Program-made: the position numbers and the translations under genes | Part shown: piece after piece, positions 24,289 through 34,101 of the stretch | Layout: each line of letters starts with the position of its first letter | Position numbering within the stretch: the stretch's first letter is position 1 | Assembly: GCA_022826665.1 (NCBI GenBank) | Contig: JAJDUK010000012.1 | Coordinates: 1-34,230 of the forward strand | DNA: 34,230 nt | Direction of reading: 5' to 3' | DNA from: Alphaproteobacteria bacterium | GTDB lineage: Bacteria > Pseudomonadota > Alphaproteobacteria > UBA828 | The notes under the pieces: generated by a model | Told to the model about the DNA's origin: nothing | Databases searched by the model: none | The model's input: only the letters and a program-made list of their open reading frames with translations

Positions 24289-27200
24289 CAACCGGCACGC
24301 GGCTTACGCCGAGCTGCAGGCGGTGAGCAACTTCAGCTTTCTGCGCGGCGCCTCCCACGCGGACGAGCTGGTGGAGCGGGCTGCGGAACTCGGGCTCGCC
24401 GCCATCGGCATCGCCGACCGCAACACCCTGGCCGGCGCGGTGCGCGCCCACGTCGCAGCGAAGGCTGTTGCGGCGAAGGCGGCGGGTCTGCGGCTCCTGG
24501 TCGGTGCGCGGCTCGATCTCGCCTGCGGGCTCTCGCTCCTCTGCTATCCCCGCGACCGCGCCGCCTACGGCCGCCTCTGCCGCCTGCTCACTCTCGGCCA
24601 GCGGCGCACGACCAAGGGCGGCTGCATGCTTCATAGGGATGACGTGACGGCGCACGCCGAGGGGCAGGTGCTGATCGCGCTGCCGCCGGGCCGCCCGGAC
24701 GATGAGACGTTCGCGGCGGCGCTGGCCGCGCTCCGCCGGCGCCATTCAGGCCCGCTCTATCTCGCCGCCCACATGCTCTACCGGGGCGACGACGTGAGCC
24801 GCCTCAATCGCCTCGCGGCGCTGGCCGGGCGCCACGAGACGCCGCTGGTCGCCACCAACGACGTCCACTACCACGCGCGCGAGCGCCGGCCCCTGCAGGA
24901 CGTGCTGACCGCGATCCGCGAACGCACCACCGTGGCCGAGGCCGGCTACCGTCTGGCCGCCAACGCCGAGCGTCATCTCAAGAGCGGGGCCGAGATGGCG
25001 CGGCTCTTCCGCGGCCACGAGGATGCCGTCGCCCGCACCCTGGAGATCGTGCGCCTCTGCACCTTCAGCCTCGACGAGCTGGCCTACGAGTATCCCGACG
25101 AGCCGGTACCCGCCGGCACCACGCCGCAGCGGCACCTGGAGGCGCTGACCTGGGAGGGGGCGGAACGGTGCTATCCCGCCGGCATCCCGGCCAAGGTCCG
25201 CCGTGCGCTCACGCACGAGCTCGGGCTCATCGCCGAACTCGGCTACGCGCCCTACTTCCTCACCGTGTACGACATCGTGCGCTTCGCCAGGAGCAAGGAC
25301 ATCCTCTGCCAGGGGCGGGGCTCGGCCGCCAACTCCGCCGTCTGCTACTGCCTCGGCATCACCGCCGTCGACCCGGCCCGGATCGACCTCCTGTTCGAGC
25401 GCTTCGTCTCCCGCGAGCGGCGCGAGCCGCCGGACATCGACGTCGACTTCGAGCACGAGCGGCGCGAGGAGGTGATCCAGTACATCTACGGCCGCTACGG
25501 CCGCGACCGCGCGGGCCTCGCCGCCACCGTCATCAGCTACCGGGGGCGGAGCGCGGCGCGGGACGTGGGCAAGGCCATGGGGCTCTCCGAGGACACGGCC
25601 GCAGCGCTCGCCGGCGCAGCTCGGGATCTGCACCACGACGGCGCCGTCGCCGTCGTGCGGCGGCTCGGCGAGGCCGGTCTCGACCTCGCTGATCCCTTGC
25701 TGCGCCAGACTGTGGCGCTCGTGGGTGATTTGATCGGCTTCCCCCGCCATCTTTCTCAGCATGTCGGCGGCTTCGTGCTCACCCGAGGGCCGCTCGAGGA
25801 GATCGTGCCCATCGGCAACGGGGCGATGAAGGAGCGTACTTTCGTCGAGTGGGACAAGGACGACCTCGAGGCGCTGGGGCTGATGAAGGTCGACGTGCTG
25901 GGTCTCGGCATGCTGACCTGTATCCGCAAGGCCTTCGAATTATTGGCGCAACACAAGGGCCTGCGTCTGACGCTCGCCTCGGTGCCGCAGGACGACCCGG
26001 CGGTCTACGACATGCTGTGCCGGGCCGATACGGTCGGCGTCTTCCAGATCGAGAGCCGGGCGCAGATGAACATGTTGCCGAGGCTCAGGCCCCGCCGCTT
26101 CTACGACTTGGTGATCGAGGTGGCGATCGTGCGCCCCGGTCCGATTCAGGGCGACATGGTGCACCCCTACCTGCGACGCCGCGACGGGCTGGAGGAGGTG
26201 ATCTACCCGGCGCCCGCGCCCGAGCACGGCCCGCCGGACGAGCTGCGCCAAGTGCTGGAGAAGACCCTCGGCGTGCCGCTCTTTCAGGAGCAGGCGATGC
26301 GGCTCGCCATGGAGGCGGCGCAGTTCACGCCCGACGAGGCGGACGCCCTGCGCCGCGCCATGGCCACCTTCCGCCGGCGCGGCACCCTCGGCCAACTGAA
26401 GGAGAGGATGGTCGGGCGCATGGTGGCGCGCGGCTACGAGCCCGAGCTTGCGGAGCGCTGCTTCCGCCAGATCGAGGGGTTCGGGGACTACGGCTTCCCC
26501 GAATCCCACGCCGCGAGCTTTGCGCTGCTGGCCTACGTCTCCTCGTGGCTCAAGTGCCACCACCCGGACGCGTTTGCGTGCGCGCTGCTGAACGCCCAGC
26601 CCATGGGCTTCTACGCCCCGGCCCAGATCGTGCGCGATGCCCGCGAGCACGGCGTCGAGGTGCGCCCGGTGGATGTCAACGCGAGCGGATGGGACAACGG
26701 CCTGGAGGATGTGGGGGAGGACGCGGGGGAGGGTCGCCGCGCGGAGCACCGTGCGCTCCGTCTCGGCCTGCGCCAGATCGGCGGCCTGCACAAGGAGGAT
26801 GCGGAGAGCATCGTGGAGGCGCGCTTCGTGGATACGCGCGCCATAGACGCGCGCGATGTGCCCTATCCCGATGCCGCCGCGCTCCACCGCCGCGCCGGGA
26901 TAGCGGTCTCCGCCATCGAGACCCTGGCGGCGGCGGATGCCTTCGGCTCCGCAGGTCTCGACCGGCGCCAAGCGCTGTGGCAGACCCGCGCGCTGGCCGA
27001 GGCGACGCCGCTGCCGCTCTTCGAGGCGGCAGACCAGCGCGGCGAGAGGCCGGAGCCGGCGGTCGCGCTCCCGGCCATGGCCGACGGCGAGCAGGTGGTC
27101 GAGGACTACCGCACGCTCCGCCTCTCGCTGAGGGCGCATCCGCTCTCCTTCCTGCGCCAGCGGCTGGCGGGGCGGGGCGCGCTCCCGGCCGAGACCATGG

Positions 27201-27613
27201 CACGCGCCCAGGACGGCGACCGGGCGGCGACGGCAGGGCTCGTGCTGGTGCGCCAGCGGCCGGGCAGCGCCAAGGGCGTGATCTTCATGACGCTGGAGGA
27301 CGAGACCGGGGTGGTGAACGTCGTGGTCTGGCCCAACGTGCTGGAGCGCTACCGCCGGGCGGTGCTGGGCGCACGGCTCGCGATGGTGCGGGGCCGGGTG
27401 CAGCGCGCCGGCGAGATCGTCCACTTGGTCGCGGCCCACCTGGAGGACCTGACCCACTGGCTCGACCTGCTGACGCCGGACGAGGGCACCGCGCAGCCGT
27501 CGGCGGATGGTGCCGCACCGCACCGCAGGCACGACGGGCGGCGGGCCGCAGCGAATCCCGCTCGCCACCCGCGCAACCAGCGCGTGATCCCCAACTCCCG
27601 CGACTTCCGGTGA
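24281..27613 (+). CDS. dnaE2: Error-prone DNA polymerase III alpha, DnaE2
   Basis: A 1110-residue C-family polymerase that makes the mutagenic bypass step. The N-terminal PHP domain starts YAELQAVSNFSFLRGASHADEL; a Gln stands where replicative DnaE has a PHP His, as is common for DnaE2. The polymerase active site shows PPDIDVDFEHERRE (Asp387 and Asp389) and the third acid Asp538 in KVDVLGLGML. Also present: GRGSAANSAVCYCLGI, PRHLSQHVGGFVL, FRQIEGFGDYGFPESHAASFALLAY (cited as a block near residues 728-752) and a C-terminal OB-fold (VIFMTLEDETGVVNVVVWP). The ATG at 24281 overlaps the imuB stop by 8 nt (ATGGATAA), so translation is coupled. Length is normal. Confidence 0.97.
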   Translation: MDNNRHAAYAELQAVSNFSFLRGASHADELVERAAELGLAAIGIADRNTLAGAVRAHVAAKAVAAKAAGLRLLVGARLDLACGLSLLCYPRDRAAYGRLCRLLTLGQRRTTKGGCMLHRDDVTAHAEGQVLIALPPGRPDDETFAAALAALRRRHSGPLYLAAHMLYRGDDVSRLNRLAALAGRHETPLVATNDVHYHARERRPLQDVLTAIRERTTVAEAGYRLAANAERHLKSGAEMARLFRGHEDAVARTLEIVRLCTFSLDELAYEYPDEPVPAGTTPQRHLEALTWEGAERCYPAGIPAKVRRALTHELGLIAELGYAPYFLTVYDIVRFARSKDILCQGRGSAANSAVCYCLGITAVDPARIDLLFERFVSRERREPPDIDVDFEHERREEVIQYIYGRYGRDRAGLAATVISYRGRSAARDVGKAMGLSEDTAAALAGAARDLHHDGAVAVVRRLGEAGLDLADPLLRQTVALVGDLIGFPRHLSQHVGGFVLTRGPLEEIVPIGNGAMKERTFVEWDKDDLEALGLMKVDVLGLGMLTCIRKAFELLAQHKGLRLTLASVPQDDPAVYDMLCRADTVGVFQIESRAQMNMLPRLRPRRFYDLVIEVAIVRPGPIQGDMVHPYLRRRDGLEEVIYPAPAPEHGPPDELRQVLEKTLGVPLFQEQAMRLAMEAAQFTPDEADALRRAMATFRRRGTLGQLKERMVGRMVARGYEPELAERCFRQIEGFGDYGFPESHAASFALLAYVSSWLKCHHPDAFACALLNAQPMGFYAPAQIVRDAREHGVEVRPVDVNASGWDNGLEDVGEDAGEGRRAEHRALRLGLRQIGGLHKEDAESIVEARFVDTRAIDARDVPYPDAAALHRRAGIAVSAIETLAAADAFGSAGLDRRQALWQTRALAEATPLPLFEAADQRGERPEPAVALPAMADGEQVVEDYRTLRLSLRAHPLSFLRQRLAGRGALPAETMARAQDGDRAATAGLVLVRQRPGSAKGVIFMTLEDETGVVNVVVWPNVLERYRRAVLGARLAMVRGRVQRAGEIVHLVAAHLEDLTHWLDLLTPDEGTAQPSADGAAPHRRHDGRRAAANPARHPRNQRVIPNSRDFR

Positions 27614-27651
27614 GGGCGGGCATGGCCAAAACGAACATCCCAAACATGCAC

Positions 27652-27677
27652 TTGACACCATATGATGTAGGAAACAT
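27652..27677 (+). promoter_or_regulatory. AT-rich control site before toxin-antitoxin genes
   Basis: The bases before the toxin ATG are AT-rich and contain TTGACA (27652-27657), TATGAT (27661-27666) and the inverted repeat ATGT-N5-ACAT (27665-27668/27674-27677). AGGA (27669-27672) could serve as ribosome site. TTGACA and TATGAT are only 3 bp apart, so they cannot be one promoter. The inverted repeat is a candidate operator for the antitoxin. Confidence 0.4.
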
Positions 27678-27680
27678 AAA

Positions 27681-28052
27681 ATGAGCAGGAGATGGGTCGT
27701 CAAGATTAACCGCGAGTTCCAGCCGGAGTTCGACAGACTGCAGGAGGACGTACAAGACGCGATCCTGGCGATGTCTCGCCAGCTGCAGCAGTTCGGGCCG
27801 CAATTGGGGCGGCCTCAGGTGGACACGCTGAAGGGCTCGCGGCATGCGCACATGAAGGAAGCGCGGTTCAGTGCAGCGGATGGCGAATGGCGCCTCGTTT
27901 TCGCCTTTGACCCCCAGCGCAGGGCCATGCTTCTGGTTGTCGGTGACAAATCGGGAGGCAGCGCCAGGCGATTCTATCGCGCTCTCATCCGTAAGGCCGA
28001 CGAGCGCTTCGACAGGCACCTCGCGCGGCTCGCGCGGGAAGGAGGGTCCTGA
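27681..28052 (+). CDS. RelE/HigB-type toxin (phage Gp49-like)
   Basis: A 123-residue protein of the RelE/ParE superfamily, Gp49/HigB branch, whose members cleave mRNA at the ribosome. The diagnostic block is GRPQVDTLKGSRHAHMKEAR, followed by WRLVFAFDPQRRAMLLVVGDKSG and a basic C-terminal helix. The toxin precedes its antitoxin, as in higBA systems. The ATG at 27681 has AGGA 8 nt upstream and gives the usual N-terminal length. The stop overlaps the antitoxin start by one base (TGATG), so the two are translationally coupled. It begins 67 nt after dnaE2 with no clear terminator between. Confidence 0.9.
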   Translation: MSRRWVVKINREFQPEFDRLQEDVQDAILAMSRQLQQFGPQLGRPQVDTLKGSRHAHMKEARFSAADGEWRLVFAFDPQRRAMLLVVGDKSGGSARRFYRALIRKADERFDRHLARLAREGGS

Positions 28053-28378
28053 TGGATTTGGATGTGGACGACGTGATCGCGAAGCTCGATCCCGAGAGGC
28101 GCCGCAAGATCGAGGAGCGCGCGGCCGAGCTCATCGCCGAGGAAATGACCCTGCGCGAGCTGCGCAAGGCCCGGCAGCTCACCCAGGCGCGCGTCGCGGC
28201 CGAGCTCGGCATCAGCCAGGACGGCGTCTCCCGGCTCGAGCAGCGCAGCGACCTGCTGCTATCCACCCTGCGCAAGACCGTGGAAGCGATGGGGGGAAGC
28301 CTCTCGCTCGTCGCCAAGTTCCCTGACCGGCCGCCTGTCGAGCTCTCGGGCATTGCCGAGACCGATCCACGCGGCTGA
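28052..28378 (+). CDS. XRE-family antitoxin (HigA-like)
   Basis: A 108-residue partner of the upstream toxin. The HTH lies at about residues 34-72: [34 protein letters not shown], then [24 protein letters not shown], a pattern typical of HigA-type antitoxins that pair with Gp49-like toxins. The N-terminal 30 residues are charged and helical ([19 protein letters not shown]). It would neutralise the toxin and repress the operon through the site before 27681. A macrodomain gene follows after 16 nt on the same strand, apparently in the same transcript. Confidence 0.9.
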   Translation: MDLDVDDVIAKLDPERRRKIEERAAELIAEEMTLRELRKARQLTQARVAAELGISQDGVSRLEQRSDLLLSTLRKTVEAMGGSLSLVAKFPDRPPVELSGIAETDPRG

Positions 28379-28394
28379 CGGTCGAGGCGGCCGC

Positions 28395-28919
28395 ATGCGC
28401 GAGCGGATCGAGATCTTCGAGGGCGACATCACCACGCTCGCGGTCGATGCCATCGTCAACGCAGCCAACAACAGCCTGCTGGGCGGCGGCGGGGTCGACG
28501 GCGCCATTCACCGGGGCGCTGGCCCTCGCCTGCTCGAGGAATGCCGCATGCTTGGCGGGTGCGAGACCGGGGACGCCAAGCTGACCGGCGCTTATGACCT
28601 GTCCGCCCGCTTCGTGATTCACACCGTGGGCCCAGTCTGGCAGGGCGGCGTGCGCGGCGAGCCCGCGCTTCTGGCCCGCTGCTACCGTCGTAGCTTTGAG
28701 ATTGCCGAGGCCAACGGGATCGAGTCCATCGCGTTCCCCGCGATCAGCACGGGCGTTTACGGCTATCCGCTCGACCACGCCACGCGTATAGCCGTGACAG
28801 AAGCTCGCGATCACTTCGAGGGCGGCAGTGCGCTCAAAAAGGTCGTGTTCGCCTGCTTCGGCGCCGAAGCGAGTGCCATGTACAGAGCTGTGATCGACGA
28901 TGTCTTCGCCCACGAGTAA
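28395..28919 (+). CDS. Macrodomain O-acetyl-ADP-ribose deacetylase (YmdB-like)
   Basis: A 174-residue single macrodomain. Motifs: [34 protein letters not shown], then [23 protein letters not shown] and [12 protein letters not shown]. Asn25 and Asp35, used by E. coli YmdB for catalysis, are present at the same positions. Such proteins remove acetyl from O-acetyl-ADP-ribose or ADP-ribose from proteins or nucleic acids. The ATG at 28395 follows GAGG by about 7 nt and gives the normal length. Unusually it lies 16 nt behind a HigA-type antitoxin and about 0.8 kb behind dnaE2; this suggests, without proving, a role linked to stress or damage. Confidence 0.92.
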   Translation: MRERIEIFEGDITTLAVDAIVNAANNSLLGGGGVDGAIHRGAGPRLLEECRMLGGCETGDAKLTGAYDLSARFVIHTVGPVWQGGVRGEPALLARCYRRSFEIAEANGIESIAFPAISTGVYGYPLDHATRIAVTEARDHFEGGSALKKVVFACFGAEASAMYRAVIDDVFAHE

Positions 28920-28987
28920 TCGGTCGCCGCCATCGACGGCATTGCGCCAACAAGGACAGGCGCCCGAGGCTTGCCGTCTGCGCCCCC

Positions 28988-29018
28988 TGATGGTTCGTTA
29001 GGGCCCCCAGGACCATCA
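28988..29018 (+). terminator. Hairpin after macrodomain gene
   Basis: TGATGGT (28988-28994) pairs with ACCATCA (29012-29018); a T/C to G/G extension is possible inside. It lies 69 nt after the macrodomain stop and just before the acyl-CoA dehydrogenase gene. There is no U-tract, so this is a weak terminator call. Confidence 0.3.
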
Positions 29019-29040
29019 CGCATTTCCGGAAGAAGGGCCC

Positions 29041-30329
<1,289 letters not shown>

Positions 30330-30333
<4 letters not shown>

Positions 30334-31106
30334 GCTATGTGCGCGGGAGGTGCCGGCAGCGTCTCCGGCTCGCCGCCGAGCTCACGCAGGATGGTGCTGA
30401 GCTCGTCTGCGGCACGGGCGATCTCGTCCTCGTCGGTGCCGCGCAGAACCAGCGTCGTGCCGAAGTTGCCGTCGCGGACGAAGGGGTAGCTGCCGATCTC
30501 CAGCGCTGGGTAGCGCTCCTGTAGACCTTCGAGCCGGGCGGCCACGTCGCCCTCGCCCAGCAGCACCGCGATCTCGCGCGACTTGACCTCGCGCCCGCCC
30601 TTCAGTGTCGGCGCCACGCTCTCGAACATTGCGCGCATGACCGCCGGGATGCCGGCCAGCACATGGACATTCTCGACCCGGAAGCCCGGCGCCCGGCTCA
30701 CCGGGTTCTCAATGAGCGTCGCACCCTCGGGCGTATGGGCCATGCGCATCCGCGCCTCGTTCAGCTCGCGCCCGGTGTCCCGATAGAAGTCCTCGAGGAT
30801 GCGCTTCGCCTTAGGGTGGATTCGGTAGGGCAGGTTGAAGGCTCGGGCGACCGCCTCGGAGGTGATGTCGTCGTGGGTTGGCCCGATGCCGCCGGTGGTG
30901 AAGACGTAATCGTGGGATGCGCGCAGCGTGTTTACGGCGGCGATGATCGCGCGCTCCTCGTCCCGCACCATGCGGACCTCGGCGAGCTGGATACCGAGCG
31001 CGGTGAGCTGGCGGGCGAGATAGGCGACGTTCACGTCCTTGGTGCGGCCCGAGAGGATCTCGTTGCCGATGACGATCAGGGCAGCGGTGACGGAGGCTTG
31101 CGACAT
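30330..31106 (-). CDS. CinA-like molybdopterin-binding-domain protein
   Basis: A 258-residue protein with the MoCF_biosynth fold of the CinA N-terminal domain. Motifs: [20 protein letters not shown] at the start, [22 protein letters not shown], then [24 protein letters not shown]. The C-terminal nicotinamide-nucleotide amidohydrolase domain of long CinA is missing, as is usual for the short form in alphaproteobacteria; the product may be an ADP-ribose pyrophosphatase-like enzyme. The start at 31106 gives the family N-terminus, but its ribosome site is weak; upstream in-frame ATGs give an unrelated extension. The gene is divergent from sfsA with 144 bp between, and its end overlaps the acyl-CoA dehydrogenase stop. 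Confidence 0.85.
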
Positions 31107-31250
31107 GGCGGCGATGCTCGTTGATGCGTGCGCGGGCGCAGGATGGCGCAGAGCATAGAGCCGGGTGCGCGTCGCGGCCACTGCACGATGGTGCGGTGCG
31201 ATATCACCGCGCCCCTTGAGCAGGCGGCAGAAGGCAGCTTATGAGACGGG

Positions 31251-31955
31251 ATGCGATTTCCCCTGCCGCTCCGCCGGGCGACGCTGCTCAAGCGCTACAA
31301 GCGCTTCCTCAGTGATCACCGCCTCGACGACGGCAGCACCGTCACCGCCCACGTCGCCAATCCCGGCGCGATGACCGGGCTCGTGGGCGAGGGCCTCGAG
31401 ACCTGGCTCTCGCCCGCCGCGAACCCGAAGCGCAAGCTGCCCTACAGCTGGGAGATGGTGCGGGCCGACGGCGGGCTGGTGGGAGTCAACACGGGCTGGC
31501 CCAACCGGCTCGCCGAGGAGGCGATCGCGGGCGGCGCCATCCCGGCGCTCGCCGGCTACGAGACCCTCCGCCGCGAGGTCGCCTACGGCGCGGGCTCGCG
31601 CGTGGACTTGCTGCTGGAGGGACCGGGCCGCCCGCCCTGTTACGTCGAGGTCAAGAACGTCCACCTGAAGCGCGGCCCGGCGGCCGAGTTCCCGGACAGC
31701 GTGACCGCGCGCGGCACCAAGCACCTGCGCGAGCTTGCGGCGGTGGCCGAGAGCGGCGCCCGCGCCGTCATGCTCTACATCGTGCAGCGCGAGGACTGCG
31801 ACGGTTTCACCCTCGCCGCAGACATCGACCCAACCTACGCCGCGGCTTTCGCCAATGCCCGCGCGAGCGGCGTGGAGGCGCTCGCCTACGCCTGTCGTCT
31901 GAGCACGGAGGGCATCGCCGTCGACCGCCCGCTCCCCATCGAAATCCCCGCTTAG
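31251..31955 (+). CDS. sfsA: SfsA family protein (DNA/RNA nuclease SfsA)
   Basis: A 234-residue SfsA protein, first described in E. coli as a sugar fermentation stimulator and now often annotated as a nuclease. The family blocks are clear: MRFPLPLRRATLLKRYKRFL, HVANPGAMTGL, LPYSWEMVRADGG, VGVNTGWPNRLAEEA, then YVEVKNVHLKRG and FPDSVTARGTKHLREL. The Asp/Glu-Val-Lys arrangement in VDLLLEG...YVEVKN looks like a PD-(D/E)XK-type site. It is the first gene of a probable sfsA-map-radC unit, whose order is common in alphaproteobacteria. Confidence 0.94.
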   Translation: MRFPLPLRRATLLKRYKRFLSDHRLDDGSTVTAHVANPGAMTGLVGEGLETWLSPAANPKRKLPYSWEMVRADGGLVGVNTGWPNRLAEEAIAGGAIPALAGYETLRREVAYGAGSRVDLLLEGPGRPPCYVEVKNVHLKRGPAAEFPDSVTARGTKHLRELAAVAESGARAVMLYIVQREDCDGFTLAADIDPTYAAAFANARASGVEALAYACRLSTEGIAVDRPLPIEIPA

Positions 31956-32061
31956 CCGGCGCGTCTATTGAACACCGGGCGATACCGATTAGATTGTCGG
32001 CAGCGGGCGCTTTCGGCTCGGAGTCGCGCGCGCCGCAGGTAACCAGCAAGCGAGGCCAGCC

Positions 32062-32886
32062 GTGTCCACGAGGGGCGCTGCCAGCGGCGCGCAAGTCATC
32101 GAGCGGAGCATCAAGACCCACGGCGCCGACGCCTTCGCGGCAATGCGCAAGGCCGGCACGCTCGCGGCGGAGGTGCTGGATGCGTTGACGCCGATGGTCG
32201 AGCCCGGCGTCACCACCGACGCCCTCGACCGGTTCTGCCACGACTACATCGTGGACCACGGGGCGGTGCCGGCGCCGCTCGGCTACCGCGGCTACCCGAA
32301 GTCCATCTGCACCTCGGTCAATCACGTCGTCTGCCACGGCATCCCCGGCGACAAGCGGCTGCAGAAGGGCGACATGCTGAACATCGACGTGACCGTGATC
32401 CTCGACGGCTGGCACGGGGATACCAGCCGCATGTTCCACGTCGGCCAGCCGAGCGTGAAGGCGCGTCGGCTGATCGACATCACCTATGAGGCGATGATGC
32501 GCGGCATCGCGGCGGTGAGGCCCGGCGCCCGGCTCGGCGATATCGGCCACGCGATCCAGAGCTATGCCGAGGGCCAGCGCTGCGCCGTGGTGCGCGATTT
32601 CTGCGGCCACGGCATCGGGCGCATCTTCCACGACGCGCCGAACGTGTTGCACTACGGCGAGCCCGGTACCGGCACCCAGCTCAGGCCCGGCATGTTCTTC
32701 ACCGTCGAGCCCATGATCAATCTCGGCGGCTGGCAGGTGAAGCTGCTCAAGGACGGCTGGACCGCGGTGACCAAGGACCGCTCGCTCTCAGCCCAGTTCG
32801 AGCACACGATCGGTGTGACCGAGGACGGTCACGAGATATTCACGCTCTCCCCTCTCGGGCACACCAAGCCACCCTACAACTGTTGA
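32062..32886 (+). CDS. map: Methionine aminopeptidase, type I
   Basis: A 274-residue enzyme that removes the initiator methionine from new proteins. The five metal ligands are in their usual blocks: Asp in LNIDVTVILDG, Asp in WHGDTSRMF, His in CGHGIGRIFH, Glu in FFTVEPMIN and Glu in QFEHTIGV. The substrate-side His is in VVCHGIPGD. The GTG start at 32062 gives a slightly long N-terminus (about 18 extra residues before IKTHGADAFAAMR). It lies 106 nt after sfsA and 13 nt before radC. Confidence 0.96.
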   Translation: MSTRGAASGAQVIERSIKTHGADAFAAMRKAGTLAAEVLDALTPMVEPGVTTDALDRFCHDYIVDHGAVPAPLGYRGYPKSICTSVNHVVCHGIPGDKRLQKGDMLNIDVTVILDGWHGDTSRMFHVGQPSVKARRLIDITYEAMMRGIAAVRPGARLGDIGHAIQSYAEGQRCAVVRDFCGHGIGRIFHDAPNVLHYGEPGTGTQLRPGMFFTVEPMINLGGWQVKLLKDGWTAVTKDRSLSAQFEHTIGVTEDGHEIFTLSPLGHTKPPYNC

Positions 32887-32899
32887 AGGTACCTCTGCG

Positions 32900-33583
32900 G
32901 TGGCGGACAAGCCCCATTTTCACGGCCATCGCGAGCGACTGCGCAAGCGCTTCGACGAGGCCGGCGCCGATGCCCTGCCCGACTACGAGCTGCTGGAGCT
33001 GCTGCTCTGCCAGGCGCTGCCCCGGCGCGATGTCAAGCCGCTCGCCAAGCGGCTGATCGAGCGCTTCGGCACCATCGGCGGCGTGCTCGGCGCCGAGAAG
33101 GGGGCGTTGAAGGAGGTGGCAGGCGTCGGCGACGGGGTGGTCCACACGCTCAAACTGGTCGAGGCGCTCGGCGTGCGCACGCTGCGGGAGCCGATCATCG
33201 GCCGCCCGGTCATCGCCACCTGGCAGGCGGTGCTGGACTACTGCACCGCGCGGCTCGGCAAGGAAAAGACCGAGCATTTCCGCGTGCTCTTCCTCGACAA
33301 CCACAATGCGCTGATCGCCGACGAGGAGCAGCAGCACGGCACGGTCGACCATGTGGTGCTCTATCCGCGCGAGGTGATCAAGCGGGCGCTGGAGCACGGT
33401 GCGAGCGCCGTCGTGATGCACAACCACCCCTCGGGCAATCCCAGCCCGTCCCGCGCCGACATCGAGCTCACAAAGGAGGTCGCGAAGGCCGGCGCCACGC
33501 TCGGCGTAACCGTCCACGATCACCTGGTGATCGGCCGCTCCCGCCACGTCTCCTTCAAGGAGGCAGGCCTGCTGCCGGACTGA
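32900..33583 (+). CDS. radC: RadC family protein (JAMM/MPN+ domain)
   Basis: A 227-residue RadC protein. The N-terminal part has a helix-hairpin-helix region (LPDYELLELLLCQALPRRDVKPLAKRL shortened here to LPDYELLELLL and PRRDVKPLAKRL). The C-terminal JAMM domain carries the metal motif His174, His176 and Asp187 in HNHPSGNPSPSRAD. Despite its name, a repair role is not firmly shown; the JAMM motif suggests metallopeptidase or nuclease activity. The GTG start at 32900 follows map by 13 nt. A terminator lies at 33702. Confidence 0.95.
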   Translation: MADKPHFHGHRERLRKRFDEAGADALPDYELLELLLCQALPRRDVKPLAKRLIERFGTIGGVLGAEKGALKEVAGVGDGVVHTLKLVEALGVRTLREPIIGRPVIATWQAVLDYCTARLGKEKTEHFRVLFLDNHNALIADEEQQHGTVDHVVLYPREVIKRALEHGASAVVMHNHPSGNPSPSRADIELTKEVAKAGATLGVTVHDHLVIGRSRHVSFKEAGLLPD

Positions 33584-33701
33584 GGACGCGCGGCCCCCTG
33601 ATGGGAATTCTAGGCCAAGCGACGCGGAGGCACCGGCCCCAGGCCAGCTGCAGTGAGCGATCGTGCGTTCCGCGCATACGCGCGCGGCGCTGTCGCGCCG
33701 T

Positions 33702-33718
33702 CCGGGCCTGCGGCCCGG
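33702..33718 (+). terminator. Rho-independent-like terminator after radC
   Basis: CCGGGCC (33702-33708), loop TGC, GGCCCGG (33712-33718) form a perfect 7-bp GC stem followed by cctttctt. It lies 118 nt after the radC stop. The preceding stretch 33584-33701 shows no gene. The whole interval 33584-34065 holds only this terminator, the MITE-like element and the palindromic repeat. Confidence 0.6.
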
Positions 33719-33772
33719 CCTTTCTTGCCGGACGCTTCGTCCAAGGCCGCGCGCGGCGTGAGTCTCCACTAA

Positions 33773-33893
33773 CAGGCTGCTGAAAAACCCTTCGGACCCA
33801 ACCAATGATTCCCTTCTGTTCTAAATTCGATTCTCATTTGTTCCCGCGTTTTCTTAGAACAAGGTGAGAACATAGGAGTTTTTCAGCAGCCTG
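33773..33893. mobile_element. 121-bp MITE-like element with 16-bp terminal inverted repeats
   Basis: CAGGCTGCTGAAAAAC (33773-33788) is repeated perfectly in inverse at 33878-33893. Outside, CTAA on the left faces CTAG (reverse-complement sense) on the right, extending the match with one mismatch. The interior is AT-richer than its surroundings and has no coding capacity. The end sequence resembles inverted-repeat ends I associate with IS1182-like elements, from memory only. Two further inverted repeats lie inside (see findings). It is probably a non-autonomous element moved by a related transposase. Confidence 0.75.
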
Positions 33894-33899
33894 CTAGGG

Positions 33900-33976
33900 C
33901 GTCATGGCCGCGCTTGTTGCGGCCATCCACGTGGGTGCCGCGGAGAAAGATGCCCGGATCAAGTCCGGGCATGACG
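33900..33976. repeat. Alphaproteobacterial palindromic repeat ('MPGLDPGI' type)
   Basis: The unit is bounded by CGTCATG (33900-33906) and CATGACG (33970-33976) and contains two perfect hairpins: ATGGCCGC/GCGGCCAT and TGCCCGGA/TCCGGGCA. On the minus strand it reads MPGLDPGIFLRG...KRGHDA, a phrase found again and again in spurious ORFs of alphaproteobacterial genomes. It should therefore be an interspersed repeat, not a gene. It lies 6 nt from the MITE-like element. Confidence 0.7.
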
Positions 33977-34101
33977 AGTATGGGAATGGCCGCGCGGGGC
34001 TCGGACCCGGTAGCCCGCAACATGGTGCGGTGGAAGGCGCGGGCGGCGCGGGGCAGCATCGCGGGATGAGCCAACGAACAGCCCGCGAACACATCCCCGC
34101 C

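Noticed and set aside
27652-27666. TTGACA next to TATGAT as a promoter before the toxin
   Set aside because: The two boxes are only 3 bp apart, so they cannot act together; only a general AT-rich control site is claimed.
25940-27703. A 587-codon minus-strand frame opposite dnaE2
   Set aside because: dnaE2 is certain on the plus strand, and the minus frame has no domain and crosses the toxin start region.
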